A stretch of DNA of 64,000 nt from positions 322,386 to 386,385 of the forward strand of contig CACYGI010000002.1 of the NCBI GenBank assembly GCA_902773925.1, read 5' to 3'. The notes under the pieces are model-generated. The model did not search any database, was not told where the DNA came from, and saw only the letters and a list, made by a program, of their open reading frames with translations. Source of the DNA: an uncultured Bacteroidia bacterium. Its GTDB lineage: Bacteria; Bacteroidota; Bacteroidia; Bacteroidales; UBA932. Both the position numbers and the translations under genes were made by a program. Below are positions 9,397-18,499 of this stretch, one piece after another; position 1 is the stretch's first letter; every line of letters starts with the position of its first letter.

Positions 9397-10244
9397 CCCC
9401 TCCCTATTTTGCATTTGTGGTCGGCCTCGATCTCAGCCTCGCGATAGATGCCCATCCGGCGCATCGCCTCGTCATAATCGACCTGATAGCCGTCGAATTC
9501 GGGGCCCTCGACACAGGCAAAACGCGTCTTGCCGCCCACCGTCACGCGGCAGGCGCCGCACATTCCCGTCCCATCTACCATAATCGTATTGAGACTGACA
9601 GTAAGCGGAATAAGCGAAGGCTGAAGCGTCTTTGCGACAAACTTCATCATGATCATCGGACCGATGGCCACGGCCTCGTCATAGGTGCAACCCTCGTCCA
9701 GAAGGCTCTGCGCGCAGGCTGTCACCAGCCCCTTGAATCCCTTCGAACCATCGTCAGTACAGATCTCCAAACGGTCGCAGACTGCCCGCATCTCATCCTC
9801 AAATATCACATAATCAGCATTCTTGGCCCCGATGATAACGTGCACTATGGCCCCGCGGGCGTGCAGGTACTTCACCTGCGGATAGACGGGAGCCGCACCT
9901 ACGCCTCCTGCGATAAACAGGAAACGGCGACCGAGGATCTCCTCGTCGCCCAGGCCGACGAATGCCGAAGGCACTCCGAGCGGACCTGCGACATCCTGCA
10001 GGCTGTCACCGGCTTCGAGAGCGCAAATCATCCGGGTGGAGGCGCCGACGGCCTGCGTGCAGATGGAGACCGTACCCGCCTTGCGATCGTAATCGCAAAT
10101 CGTCAGCGGGATCCGTTCACCCTGCTCGCGGACGCGCACGATGAGAAACTGCCCGGGTAGCGCCGAGGCTGCCAGTCGCGGGGCCTCGACCTCCATCCGG
10201 CAGATGCCGGGGGCAATCACATTCTTGCTTAAGATACGGTACAT
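9393..10244 (-). CDS. ferredoxin-NADP reductase-type subunit (NfnA / dihydroorotate dehydrogenase electron-transfer-like)
   Basis: 283 residues. The N-terminal half is an FAD-binding barrel (SALPGQFLIVRV, IPLTICDYD). The middle is an NAD-binding fold (FIAGGVGAAPVYPQVKYL). The C-terminal part has a 2Fe-2S motif, DGTGMCGACRVTVGG followed by FACVEGPEFDG. This is the small-subunit architecture of NfnA and of sulfide-dehydrogenase-like proteins. It precedes the large flavoprotein with a 4-nt ATGA overlap, so the two are translationally coupled and probably form one complex in the cytoplasm. It starts 3 bp after the HMA gene. Confidence 0.88.
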   Translation of the reverse strand: MYRILSKNVIAPGICRMEVEAPRLAASALPGQFLIVRVREQGERIPLTICDYDRKAGTVSICTQAVGASTRMICALEAGDSLQDVAGPLGVPSAFVGLGDEEILGRRFLFIAGGVGAAPVYPQVKYLHARGAIVHVIIGAKNADYVIFEDEMRAVCDRLEICTDDGSKGFKGLVTACAQSLLDEGCTYDEAVAIGPMIMMKFVAKTLQPSLIPLTVSLNTIMVDGTGMCGACRVTVGGKTRFACVEGPEFDGYQVDYDEAMRRMGIYREAEIEADHKCKIGRG

Positions 10245-10247
10245 AGA

Positions 10248-10556
10248 CTACTTTTTCTCTTCGGAGACAACTTCTTCGGCCTCATAACCGAGCTTGCGGA
10301 TAGCTTCGGCGAGCTTCTCCTTGTCGGTCTTCTGCGGATCATACTTGAGCGTCACCGTCTTGCCCTGCAGATCGACCTTCAAATCCTTGACACCCTTCTC
10401 GAAGGGAAGCTTGGCTTCGACCTTGCGGACGCAATTCTTGCAGTCGATGGTGGTCAGGAAAGTGACTACTTCGGTCTTTGATGACTTGCGGGCATCCAGC
10501 GGAGCGGATGCGAGCAGCATCAGGAGAAGAGTAATGATGGCTGTTATCTTTTTCAT
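10248..10556 (-). CDS. exported heavy-metal-associated (HMA) domain protein
   Basis: 102 residues from ATG 10556, the start that gives a signal peptide (MKKITAIITLLLMLLASAPL); upstream in-frame codons only add a non-signal tail. The mature part is a single HMA fold with the metal-binding CxxC in TTIDCKNCVRKVE (Cys39, Cys42) and the typical GVKDLKVDLQGKTVTLKYDP strand-helix pattern. HMA proteins bind Cu(I) or similar soft metals. The gene follows the TonB receptor by 20 bp, a pairing frequent in Bacteroidota, so a periplasmic metal-binding partner of that receptor is the likely role. Stop is TAG. Confidence 0.9.
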   Translation of the reverse strand: MKKITAIITLLLMLLASAPLDARKSSKTEVVTFLTTIDCKNCVRKVEAKLPFEKGVKDLKVDLQGKTVTLKYDPQKTDKEKLAEAIRKLGYEAEEVVSEEKK

Positions 10557-10576
10557 ACTGCGTAAGTATTTTGTTT

Positions 10577-12811
10577 CTATTTCCAAAGCGTATAACGCAA
10601 CCCGGCATATACCTTGATGCCCATCAGCGGACCCCAGACACAACTGGCGTTGAATTCGTCCGTGAACGGATCGTCGGCGCCGAGAATCGCGTCATGCTGC
10701 ATATAATTTGTAAGGTTCTCGCCTCCCACATATACGTCAAATCCGCTGAATCGCTTGGTAACCTGAAGGAACAGCATCGGATATACAGGCGAGTACTCCA
10801 TACCCCAGGCGCTGGCGGCAAATGATGGCAGTCGCATCGGGCCGTTGAGCTGCGCCGTGAAATCAAATACCCACTTGTTCATCGGCAGGGCATACTGCAG
10901 ATTGACAACGCCCTTGTAGCGGCTGGTCATCGGCCGCTCGACAAGCCCCTGTCCGCGCAGAGTCACCCGCGCATCGGTGTAACGGAATGTCGTCAGCACG
11001 GTGAAGCGCTCGAACGGCTCTACCGAAAAATCAGCCTGCCAGGTATTGGTAAACGAGCGGCCGTCCGGCTCCAGATTGTAGAAATGCACGTATCCGTCCC
11101 GGTACTCCTGATCGGCCAGAAGCTGGTTGCCGAACTCGTTGCGGAAATAATCCAGGCTCAGGTAGGTATTGTCGTCGCCTGCGCCGAAAGGCAGGTAGAA
11201 GGTCAGATTGCCTCCGAAAGTCCACGCATCCTCAAGCAGATTGAGACCATCTTCCAGATACAGTTCGCGTCCTGTCGAGAGCACGCCGAGATTGTCGGCG
11301 ATAAGGTTGGCCTGACGGAATCCGCGGCCTGCCAGCAGACGGGCGACGATATTGTCGGTGAACGAATACTTGAAGTTGGTGCGCGGCGCGAAAAGCCATC
11401 CGTATAGAGTGCTATACTGGAGATTGACTCCTCCGACGAAAGTCAGACGATCATCCAGGGTAAGATTGTATTCGCCGAAGGCGGCAACCGAAGTCTCGCG
11501 GCTGCCGAGATCGAGCGGCTGGCCAAACCCCGGCAGATCAGAAAGCTTCTGGTCGTAGATGTCGCCACGGCCGGTCAGGCCGGCCTCGAAACGGTGATGC
11601 TCGCCCACGGCCGCCTGCCAGATAAGGTTTGCAAACCACGAATCCTGCTTCCCGTCGAAATACCTGCGGCCCGAGACATTGTCCATCTCGTGATGGTCGT
11701 AATCCAGGATGATGGCTATGTTGGCAGTATTGTCTTCGTTAAGAGGAACTCCGGCCTTGACATAGCCGTTGATGCCGCGGTTCTTGATGCGGCTTCCCCA
11801 GGCCTGCTGTTCGGTGGCAGGGACATTCCGGTCAAATGCCATCTGCCCGCCGAGACGGTCGTCGTTGATATAGCGCACTCCGAAGCGGAGCTGGAATCCC
11901 GAAGGATGGTAGTAGAGCCAGCGGTTGGCGAAGCTGAGCAGAAGGTTCTGCGGCGAGTCGCGGAAACCGTCGTGATTCATATCGGTACTGCTGAAAGCAC
12001 CGCCCACGTGCGCCAGGGCGATGGTGCTCCACTCCGGACTGAACTGCAGCGCCGAAGCCACATTGGCCTCGTACATCGCATCGGTACTGCCGAAAACATT
12101 GATGAACAGCGGGGTCTCGTCGGTCGGCTTGCGGTGCTCCATATTGATCTGGCCGGTAATGGCCTCCGAGCCGTTGACCACCGAAGAGGGGCCCTTGGCT
12201 ATCTGAATGCTCTCCAGCCACTGTCCGGGGATGTAGGAGAGGCCGAAGGGATTGGCAAGGCCGCGAAGGACGGGACGGTTCTCGTCGAGCATCTGGGTAT
12301 AGACGCCCGAAAGGCCGAGCAGCTTGATCTGGCGCGCGCCGGTAACGGCATCGGCGTAACCGGTGGTCACACTTGCCGAATTCTCGAAACTCTCGGCAAG
12401 GGCGCAGCAGGCCATCTTGCACAGTCCGGCGGAAGTAATAACCTCGGTACGGACGGGTTTGAGGCGCGAAAGCGTCGCCTGACGGGCGACAACGACCGAT
12501 TCGTCAAGTTCATTCTCTCCAAAAAGAATGAAATCCGCCGCTTCAAGCCCCTCTTGCACGCGGACGGTGTCGCGGCTATAGCCCACGTAAGTAGCCACAA
12601 GCGTGGCCTCGCCCTTCAGATTGAGGAAGAAAACGCCGTCCGCATCAGTCTCGATAAGCCGCGCCTGCTCGATATGATAGACCTGTGCGAAAGGCAGCGG
12701 CTCGCGCCTGCCCGAAGCAGTCTGGGAATACACGTGCCCTACGAACGGCCCTGCATCCAGTGCCGTGCAGGAGAGCAGCGTGAGAATCAGTGACAGTATA
12801 TTTTTCGTCAT
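10577..12811 (-). CDS. TonB-dependent outer-membrane receptor, probable metal uptake
   Basis: 744 residues. Signal peptide about 1-20; a carboxypeptidase-regulatory-like domain at about 23-95 (FAQVYHIEQARLIETDADGV); a plug at about 110-225; the rest is a 22-strand barrel ending in an aromatic-rich strand (GLRYTLWK). In the plug, GLCKMACCALAESFENSASV places Cys131, Cys135 and Cys136 together, a motif I associate with the receptor subfamily found beside HMA proteins. The HMA gene follows by 20 bp. Transport of copper or another soft metal complex is inference from that context. A -7 box TATATTTG lies 19 nt upstream of the ATG. Confidence 0.92.
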   Translation of the reverse strand: MTKNILSLILTLLSCTALDAGPFVGHVYSQTASGRREPLPFAQVYHIEQARLIETDADGVFFLNLKGEATLVATYVGYSRDTVRVQEGLEAADFILFGENELDESVVVARQATLSRLKPVRTEVITSAGLCKMACCALAESFENSASVTTGYADAVTGARQIKLLGLSGVYTQMLDENRPVLRGLANPFGLSYIPGQWLESIQIAKGPSSVVNGSEAITGQINMEHRKPTDETPLFINVFGSTDAMYEANVASALQFSPEWSTIALAHVGGAFSSTDMNHDGFRDSPQNLLLSFANRWLYYHPSGFQLRFGVRYINDDRLGGQMAFDRNVPATEQQAWGSRIKNRGINGYVKAGVPLNEDNTANIAIILDYDHHEMDNVSGRRYFDGKQDSWFANLIWQAAVGEHHRFEAGLTGRGDIYDQKLSDLPGFGQPLDLGSRETSVAAFGEYNLTLDDRLTFVGGVNLQYSTLYGWLFAPRTNFKYSFTDNIVARLLAGRGFRQANLIADNLGVLSTGRELYLEDGLNLLEDAWTFGGNLTFYLPFGAGDDNTYLSLDYFRNEFGNQLLADQEYRDGYVHFYNLEPDGRSFTNTWQADFSVEPFERFTVLTTFRYTDARVTLRGQGLVERPMTSRYKGVVNLQYALPMNKWVFDFTAQLNGPMRLPSFAASAWGMEYSPVYPMLFLQVTKRFSGFDVYVGGENLTNYMQHDAILGADDPFTDEFNASCVWGPLMGIKVYAGLRYTLWK

Positions 12812-12829
12812 ACGATTTCTATTAACCTA

Positions 12830-12837
12830 CAAATATA
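12830..12837 (-). promoter_or_regulatory. -7 box (TATATTTG) for the TonB receptor operon
   Basis: CAAATATA on the plus strand reads TATATTTG leftward, ending 19 nt before ATG 12811. A second match, TACTTTTG, lies next to it at 12840-12847. A TTTG at 12860-12863 is 22 bp from the first box. Confidence 0.55.
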
Positions 12838-12848
12838 AGCAAAAGTAT

Positions 12849-12856
12849 TATCTTTG
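12849..12856 (+). promoter_or_regulatory. -7 box (TATCTTTG) for sppA
   Basis: TATCTTTG matches TAnnTTTG, facing right, 45 nt before the sppA ATG. It is 11 bp from the oppositely directed box at 12830-12837, so the two promoters overlap. The leader then contains a small hairpin, CTGCCC-TTT-GGGCAG (12867-12881). Confidence 0.5.
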
Positions 12857-12901
12857 TGGCAAACTCCTGCCCTTTGGGCAGAACTTATTCAGTTCAAACA
12901 G

Positions 12902-14671
12902 ATGAAAACGTTCTGGAAAATCCTTATCGGCTCGTGCATCGGCTGCCTCGTAGCCCTGACCATTGCCTTCCTTTTGTCATTAGGCCTCATCGGCTCGCTG
13001 GCCTCATCCGGCAGCAAGCCTAAGATCCCTTCACAGGACGGGATACTGCGCCTGGATCTGGCCCAGGCCGTCTCCGAGCAGGAGACTGACAGCTTTCAGA
13101 TAGCCCTGACAGGGGCTATGTCGGTGGGCAACAGCCTTGCGCTTGCAGATGTCGTGGGCGCCATAGACGCCGCGGCCGAAGACCCCGCCATCAAGTTTAT
13201 CTATATGCGCTGCGGCACTCCCGCCCTCACGCTTTCGCAGGCAGAGGAGATCCGCGCCGCGCTGCTGCGTTTCCGCCAGAGCGGCAAACCCATCGTTGCA
13301 TACAGCGATACCTACGACAACCTCGGCTACTATATGCACAGCGTTGCCGACCGCGTGATTTTCCACGCATACGGCACTCCGCAGATCCTCGGCATCAGCT
13401 CGAGCGTCATTTTCTTCAGGGACCTCATAGACCGACTCGGAGTAGATGTACAGCTGATCCGCCACGGCCGCTACAAGGCTGCGGGCGAGCAGTTTACCAA
13501 GAGCGGGATGACTCCTGACAATTACGAGCAGAACAAAACCCTGATCGATGCCATCTGGAATACCATCTGCAGCGACATCTGCGCCTCGAGAGACTTTACG
13601 GCCGCCGAGTTCAACGGCTGGCTGGACCGCCTCGAGCTGGTGGATGCCGCCGACCTGCTGGAGAAGGGCCTCGTGGACGAGCTGATGTATCAGGACGAGC
13701 TGGAAGATTATATCTGCAGCATCGCCGAAGTCGATAAGCCCGAAAAGCTCAAGATGATTGCCCTCGAAGATTATATCGCCAGCCTGAAACCTTCTTTCGG
13801 ACGCAATGCCATAGCGCTGGTCTATGCCAGCGGCGAGATTGCGGCCGAAGGCGAGGACGGGATCATCTCCGGCGTGAGGATGGCCGGACTTCTGCGTGAG
13901 ATCCGCCGCGACTCCAGCGTCAAGGCCGTCGTGCTGCGCGTCAACTCGCCCGGCGGCGATGCCATGGCAGCCGAGATGATCAATCGTGAGATCGCACTTC
14001 TGAGTGAAGTCAAGCCCGTCATCGCAAGTTACGGCGAGTATGCGGCGAGCGGCGGATACTGGATTTCTGCAGGCGCAGACCGCATCTATACCGACCGCAT
14101 GACCGTCACGGGAAGCATCGGCGTCTTCTCGATGATCCCTTCGTTCGGCAAAGCCCTGAGCCGCAAAGTCGGCGTCAACGTGGCAGCTGTCAACTCCAAC
14201 CGCCACAGCGACATGCTCTCGCTGATGCGGCCTCTGGACAACGCTGAGCACGGCTATTTCCTCGAGTCTATCGAGAAAGTATATGATGACTTCCTGGATC
14301 GCGTGGCTACCGGCCGCAATATGGACCGAGTCCGCGTGGACGAACTTGGACAGGGACGCATCTGGGCCGGAGCGGACGCTGTCAGCAACGGTCTCGCCGA
14401 TGAAATCGGCGGCCTGAGCGATGCCATCGCCTACGCGGAGCTCACCGCAGGACTCGAAAAGGGCCGCTACACCGTCAAGAAATACCCGCAGGTCAAGAAA
14501 TTCGCCGAAAAACTGATGGAGTCACTGGGTAGGACTACTGTCTCGACCGGAGCCTCAGAAGCCTTCAGGTACGACCCGATGAAGGTGTTTGAGCAGGCAT
14601 ACGGCTACCTCCGCGAAAGCTTCCAGCCGGTAACCCTCGCACGCCTCCCCTATCTGTATCAGATCAGGTAA
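12902..14671 (+). CDS. sppA: signal peptide peptidase SppA, 67K type (S49)
   Basis: 589 residues from ATG 12902, the codon that opens with MKTFWKILIGSC and a membrane anchor (about 5-35); an in-frame codon at 12854 lies on the promoter and is rejected. Two tandem S49 domains are present. The catalytic Lys is Lys192 in HGRYKAAGEQFT (N-terminal half) and the Ser is Ser383 in YGEYAASGGYWIS (C-terminal half), the arrangement of full-length SppA. Residues VNSPGGDAMAAEMI form the oxyanion region. The enzyme degrades cleaved signal peptides at the inner membrane. It ends directly against the convergent tilS stop, with no bases between. Confidence 0.95.
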   Translation: MKTFWKILIGSCIGCLVALTIAFLLSLGLIGSLASSGSKPKIPSQDGILRLDLAQAVSEQETDSFQIALTGAMSVGNSLALADVVGAIDAAAEDPAIKFIYMRCGTPALTLSQAEEIRAALLRFRQSGKPIVAYSDTYDNLGYYMHSVADRVIFHAYGTPQILGISSSVIFFRDLIDRLGVDVQLIRHGRYKAAGEQFTKSGMTPDNYEQNKTLIDAIWNTICSDICASRDFTAAEFNGWLDRLELVDAADLLEKGLVDELMYQDELEDYICSIAEVDKPEKLKMIALEDYIASLKPSFGRNAIALVYASGEIAAEGEDGIISGVRMAGLLREIRRDSSVKAVVLRVNSPGGDAMAAEMINREIALLSEVKPVIASYGEYAASGGYWISAGADRIYTDRMTVTGSIGVFSMIPSFGKALSRKVGVNVAAVNSNRHSDMLSLMRPLDNAEHGYFLESIEKVYDDFLDRVATGRNMDRVRVDELGQGRIWAGADAVSNGLADEIGGLSDAIAYAELTAGLEKGRYTVKKYPQVKKFAEKLMESLGRTTVSTGASEAFRYDPMKVFEQAYGYLRESFQPVTLARLPYLYQIR

Positions 14672-15997
14672 TCAGTCAATCGAGATAAACAGCGCGCTGC
14701 GCGTCGACTCCGTCAATCTGAAGCGGTCGTCGATGCGCAGTCCTGCTATACAGACTATCTGCTCTCCGCCATCGGTCTGCGTGGTGACGACTCTCACGCG
14801 GCTTTTCTGCACCGCATCCATCTTCAGATCCGTAAAGAAATCGCTCAGCAGGCGGCTCTGACGCATCCCAAAAGGACGGAAACGGTCTCCGGCCTGCCAG
14901 GGACGGCAACTCAGCGGCAGATTGACCAGTTCGGCATCGACGCAGAGCGTCCCCTCGGGCAGCTTGCGGGGGTCAAATCCCTCATCCACCGGATGCACTT
15001 CCATCCGCACCTGCGGCCCTGAAGACGACAGGACATTGACGGGATACAGCTTGAGAAGATCGCGATCCCAGACCAGAAGGTGCGTCGGCGAGAAAAACTT
15101 CTGCCCTCGGCCCGAAGAGGCACCCGCCAGAGCGCGGGCGATATCCGCCACCTGCGCGGAACGGAACCCGTAGCCTTCGAGCATAGCATAGAGCCAGTAG
15201 CCGCAGTGGGGATCAGCCTTGAGCGCAGCGGTGTCAATACCTGTAAAACCATCCCCCTGACTGCACAGATCAGCCTTTTTGGCGGCAGCCATCTCGTCCA
15301 GGATCGCCTGCGCTTCGGCAAAGCGCGGAAGCGAAGCGGCGATGGTCGAGACAAAAGACGGATTGATCTTCGCAAAATGCGGAAATACCTCATTGCGAAG
15401 CCGATTGCGCGCGAAAACGGATTCACGGTTGGTCGAATCCACGCGGTAATCAATCCCTTCGCGTGCCGCAAATGCCTCGATATCAGAGCGCGGAGCGTCC
15501 AGCAGCGGACGGATGATCCGCCCGCGGACCGCCGGCATCCCGGCCAATGAGCGAAGCGAACCGCCGCGAAGCAGATGCAGGAAAACAGTCTCTATCTGGT
15601 CGTTGAGATTGTGCGCTACGGCAACGCAGTCGAAGCCTTCGCTATCCAGCAGCTCTTCGAACCACGCGTAGCGCAGATCGCGAGCCGCCATTTCCACCGA
15701 AATGCCACGTAGGGAAGCTTCGGCGCGGGCATCGACCCGCCGCTGATACATCTTTATCCCGCTGCGGAGGCACCACTCCCGAACAAAGCTCTCATCCGCA
15801 TCGCTTTCCTCCCCGCGAAGCGAGAAATTCATATGCGCCAGAGCCAGATCGACCGCCGGAGTCGCGCGCATCAGCAGGTTGGCCATTACCATCGAATCCA
15901 CTCCCCCGCTGACGGCGGCAAGCACACGGGGCCGCCGGCCATCACATCCGACAGCCTTCAGCAACCGTGCAAGACTCCTGTCAAAGGCCTCCTGCAT
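14672..15997 (-). CDS. tilS: tRNA(Ile)-lysidine synthetase
   Basis: 441 residues. The PP-loop SGGVDS is at 30-35, followed by LAHMNFSLRGEESDADE and AVAHNLNDQIETVFLHLLRG, conserved in TilS; the C-terminal TilS domain includes RPWQAGDRFRPFGMRQSR. It converts C34 of the CAU anticodon of a minor tRNA-Ile to lysidine so that AUA is read as Ile, and is essential. It lies 2 bp downstream of the DUF3078 gene and is the last gene of the proS-DUF3078-tilS unit. Stop TGA abuts the sppA stop. Confidence 0.96.
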   Translation of the reverse strand: MQEAFDRSLARLLKAVGCDGRRPRVLAAVSGGVDSMVMANLLMRATPAVDLALAHMNFSLRGEESDADESFVREWCLRSGIKMYQRRVDARAEASLRGISVEMAARDLRYAWFEELLDSEGFDCVAVAHNLNDQIETVFLHLLRGGSLRSLAGMPAVRGRIIRPLLDAPRSDIEAFAAREGIDYRVDSTNRESVFARNRLRNEVFPHFAKINPSFVSTIAASLPRFAEAQAILDEMAAAKKADLCSQGDGFTGIDTAALKADPHCGYWLYAMLEGYGFRSAQVADIARALAGASSGRGQKFFSPTHLLVWDRDLLKLYPVNVLSSSGPQVRMEVHPVDEGFDPRKLPEGTLCVDAELVNLPLSCRPWQAGDRFRPFGMRQSRLLSDFFTDLKMDAVQKSRVRVVTTQTDGGEQIVCIAGLRIDDRFRLTESTRSALFISID

Positions 15998-15999
15998 AA

Positions 16000-16911
16000 T
16001 TATTTCTTGGAACCCAACAGGTACGAGAAGCCGACGGTGAAGAGCTCCTTGAACTGGATGCCCTGCACCATCTGGGTAGTCGCGGTGCCGTCTTCGCCTA
16101 TGACATTGATCTTCTTGCTCTTGACCTTATCGTCATATGCGAGGCTGGTACGCAGCGATACTGAGAAGAAACGCGTGATCTTGGCATCCACGTTGACATC
16201 CCAGTTGACCTTGATATTGAGCGGCTTGTCAAGATAATTGGAGAACAGGGTCAGGCTCGACTTGACCGTGAAATCCTTGACTTCAAGCTTGTTGTCCAGC
16301 TTCAGCTGGGCACCGAGCTCGAAACGCGTGAACTGGTCTTCGTCATTGCCGTAAATGGAGCGCAGCGCAGGATCGGCGACCATGATCAGCTTGCCCGTTA
16401 CGGGCGCGAAGTTGATGGCGAAATTGTTGGCCGGCTGGTAATCGATACCCAGACCGGCAGTGGTATAAGCCGGAGCGAAGGCACCCGATACCAGCTCATT
16501 CTTGCTGTTGTAACCGTCGGCAAACTGCGAACGGAACCCCAGCACCGTGGAGAGATACAGCTTGTCAGATATCCTGGAGCCGAACTTGCTGTCGAAAATG
16601 ATACGGTCGTCGCTCTTCTTGTAACCGTCATCGAATGACTGGATAAAACCATAGCCGAGCTGGAGCTCGTTATTGAAGATTATCTTGTCCTTCTTGTAGT
16701 TGGCGTAAATGTCGAGATATGCGTTGAGCGAGACCGAGCCGCTACCGCCGGCCGCCCAGTTGGTCAGTGACAGCTGCGAGAATCCCACCTGGGTCAGTAC
16801 TCCCCGCTTCCAAGGAGATTCGGGAGCCGCCGCCGGCTTGGCCTCCTGCGCGAAAAGCGTAAGAGAGAGCAGCAGCGCCGGGATAAGTGTCAGGATCTTT
16901 TTCATTGTCAT
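16000..16911 (-). CDS. DUF3078 outer-membrane beta-barrel protein
   Basis: 303 residues from ATG 16911; an ATG two codons later (16905) is equally good. Signal peptide to about residue 22 (LLSLTLFAQ). The family signature, FSQLSLTNWAAGGSGSVSLN, is at about 44-63, followed by regularly alternating strands and an aromatic C-terminal segment (FTVGFSYLLGSKK) expected of an outer-membrane barrel. DUF3078 proteins are widespread in Bacteroidota and their function is unknown. It sits 13 bp after proS and 2 bp before tilS. Confidence 0.88.
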   Translation of the reverse strand: MTMKKILTLIPALLLSLTLFAQEAKPAAAPESPWKRGVLTQVGFSQLSLTNWAAGGSGSVSLNAYLDIYANYKKDKIIFNNELQLGYGFIQSFDDGYKKSDDRIIFDSKFGSRISDKLYLSTVLGFRSQFADGYNSKNELVSGAFAPAYTTAGLGIDYQPANNFAINFAPVTGKLIMVADPALRSIYGNDEDQFTRFELGAQLKLDNKLEVKDFTVKSSLTLFSNYLDKPLNIKVNWDVNVDAKITRFFSVSLRTSLAYDDKVKSKKINVIGEDGTATTQMVQGIQFKELFTVGFSYLLGSKK

Positions 16912-16924
16912 ATCTTTGGGTTGC

Positions 16925-18418
16925 TTAGTATGCGCGGGCGAAAATCACGCGACGGTGCGAAGGCCGTCCTGAATATACGCACTTGCCTTCTTCCTCGCAG
17001 ACAAAACTGTCCAGAGGAATGCAGCGAATGGTAGCCTTGGTCTCTTCCTTGATCTTCTCCTCGGTCTCGGGGGTACCGTCCCAGTGGCAGAGCAGGAAGC
17101 CACCCTTCTCGATCTCGACCTTGAACTCGTCCCAGGTATCCACGCGGCGGATATTTGCCTCGCGGAATGCGGCAGCCTTATCATAAAGGTGCTGCTGGAT
17201 GTCCTTCAGCAGGCCTGCGACGCGTGCTGCAAGGCCCTCCTGAGACACGGACTCCTTTTCCATCGTATCGCGGCGCGCAAGCTCGACAACACCGTTCTGC
17301 AGGTCGCGGGGACCGATAACGATGCGCACGGGAACGCCCTTGAGCTCCCACTCGGCGAACTTGAAGCCGGGACGGAGGTTGTCGCGGTCATCTATCTTGA
17401 CGGAAATGCCCTGTGTGGCCATCTCTGCCTTTATCTCATTCATACGGCCGACAATCTGGGCCAGTTCTTCTTCGGTCTTGTATATAGGCACCATCACGAC
17501 CTGGATCGGAGCCAGGGCCGGAGGAAGCACGAGTCCGTTATTGTCGCTGTGCGTCATTATGAGGGCACCCATCAGGCGAGTCGAAACGCCCCAGGACGTA
17601 GCCCAGACGTATTCGAGCTTGCCTTCCCTGTTGGCGAACTGGACGTCGAACGCCTTTGCGAAATTCTGTCCCAGGAAATGGGATGTACCTGCCTGCAGTG
17701 CCTTGCCGTCCTGCATCATAGCCTCGATGGTATATGTGTCGAGTGCGCCGGCGAAACGCTCCGTCTCGCTCTTGACACCCACAACTACCGGCATCGCCAT
17801 CGTGCGGCGGGCGAAATCCGCATAGACCTGCACCATCCTCTGAGCCTCCTCTACGGCCTCTTCGCGGGTCGCGTGGGCGGTATGGCCCTCCTGCCAGAGG
17901 AACTCCGCCGTGCGCAGGAACAGCCTCGTGCGCATCTCCCAGCGAACGACGTTGGCCCACTGGTTGCAAAGCAGCGGCAGGTCACGCCAGGACTTGATCC
18001 AGTTCTTGTATGTATTCCAGATAATGGTCTCGGAGGTAGGACGGACTATGAGCTCCTCTTCGAGGCGGGCTTCGGGATCCACGACCACGCCCTTGCCGTC
18101 ATCAGACACTTTGAGGCGGTGATGCGTCACCACGGCGCATTCCTTGGCGAACCCTTCGACATGCTCGGCCTCACGGCTCAGGAACGACTTGGGTATGAAC
18201 AGCGGGAAATATGCGTTCACGTGTCCCGTCTCCTTGAACATGCGGTCCAGCTCATCATGCATCTTCTCCCAGATGGCATACCCGTACGGCTTGATGACCA
18301 TGCATCCGCGTACTGCTGACTGCTCTGCCAGATCGGCTTTTACGACCAGATTGTTATACCATTTGGAATAATCGTCTTCACGGTTGGAAACCTCCTTGTT
18401 GTCTATCTCTTTTGCCAT
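16925..18418 (-). CDS. proS: prolyl-tRNA synthetase, archaeal/eukaryal type
   Basis: 497 residues from ATG 18418 ([10 protein letters not shown]); 16 upstream in-frame codons are rejected because they overlap the promoter region and lack homology features. It is a class II enzyme with the sequence blocks of the short, editing-domain-free Pro[52 protein letters not shown] and the C-terminal zinc-binding-like extension that ends in Tyr (RVIFARAY), as is usual for this type. It charges tRNA-Pro. First gene of a three-gene unit with DUF3078 and tilS. Confidence 0.96.
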   Translation of the reverse strand: MAKEIDNKEVSNREDDYSKWYNNLVVKADLAEQSAVRGCMVIKPYGYAIWEKMHDELDRMFKETGHVNAYFPLFIPKSFLSREAEHVEGFAKECAVVTHHRLKVSDDGKGVVVDPEARLEEELIVRPTSETIIWNTYKNWIKSWRDLPLLCNQWANVVRWEMRTRLFLRTAEFLWQEGHTAHATREEAVEEAQRMVQVYADFARRTMAMPVVVGVKSETERFAGALDTYTIEAMMQDGKALQAGTSHFLGQNFAKAFDVQFANREGKLEYVWATSWGVSTRLMGALIMTHSDNNGLVLPPALAPIQVVMVPIYKTEEELAQIVGRMNEIKAEMATQGISVKIDDRDNLRPGFKFAEWELKGVPVRIVIGPRDLQNGVVELARRDTMEKESVSQEGLAARVAGLLKDIQQHLYDKAAAFREANIRRVDTWDEFKVEIEKGGFLLCHWDGTPETEEKIKEETKATIRCIPLDSFVCEEEGKCVYSGRPSHRRVIFARAY

Positions 18419-18445
18419 TTTATTGGAAATTGGTATAAATGTTGT

Positions 18446-18453
18446 TATTTTTG
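18446..18453 (+). promoter_or_regulatory. -7 box (TATTTTTG) for the Tyr/Trp/Ser-rich lipoprotein
   Basis: TATTTTTG at 18446-18453 with ATTG 20 bp upstream (18422-18425), giving a leader of about 40 nt that carries the strong ribosome binding site. Confidence 0.5.
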
Positions 18454-18463
18454 TTGTCAGTCG

Positions 18464-18471
18464 CAAAATTA
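18464..18471 (-). promoter_or_regulatory. -7 box (TAATTTTG) for proS
   Basis: Reads TAATTTTG leftward, 45 nt before the proS ATG. No TTTG is found at the usual spacing. It is 10 bp from the rightward box, so the two start sites overlap. Confidence 0.4.
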
Positions 18472-18486
18472 TAAAAACTTAGTGAC

Positions 18487-18495
18487 AAAGGAGGT
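18487..18495 (+). promoter_or_regulatory. perfect 9-nt Shine-Dalgarno, decides the lipoprotein start
   Basis: AAAGGAGGT is fully complementary to the 16S 3' end seen at 63465-63473 (ACCTCCTTT), 4 nt before ATG 18500. It selects this ATG over the in-frame GTG at 18482. Such strong sites are rare in Bacteroidota. Confidence 0.8.
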
Positions 18496-18499
18496 AAAA

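Noticed and set aside
8002..9447. Long plus-strand frame (about 481 codons) opposite the NfnB-like gene
   Set aside because: The minus-strand frame has complete Fe-S, FAD and NADPH motifs; the plus frame has none.
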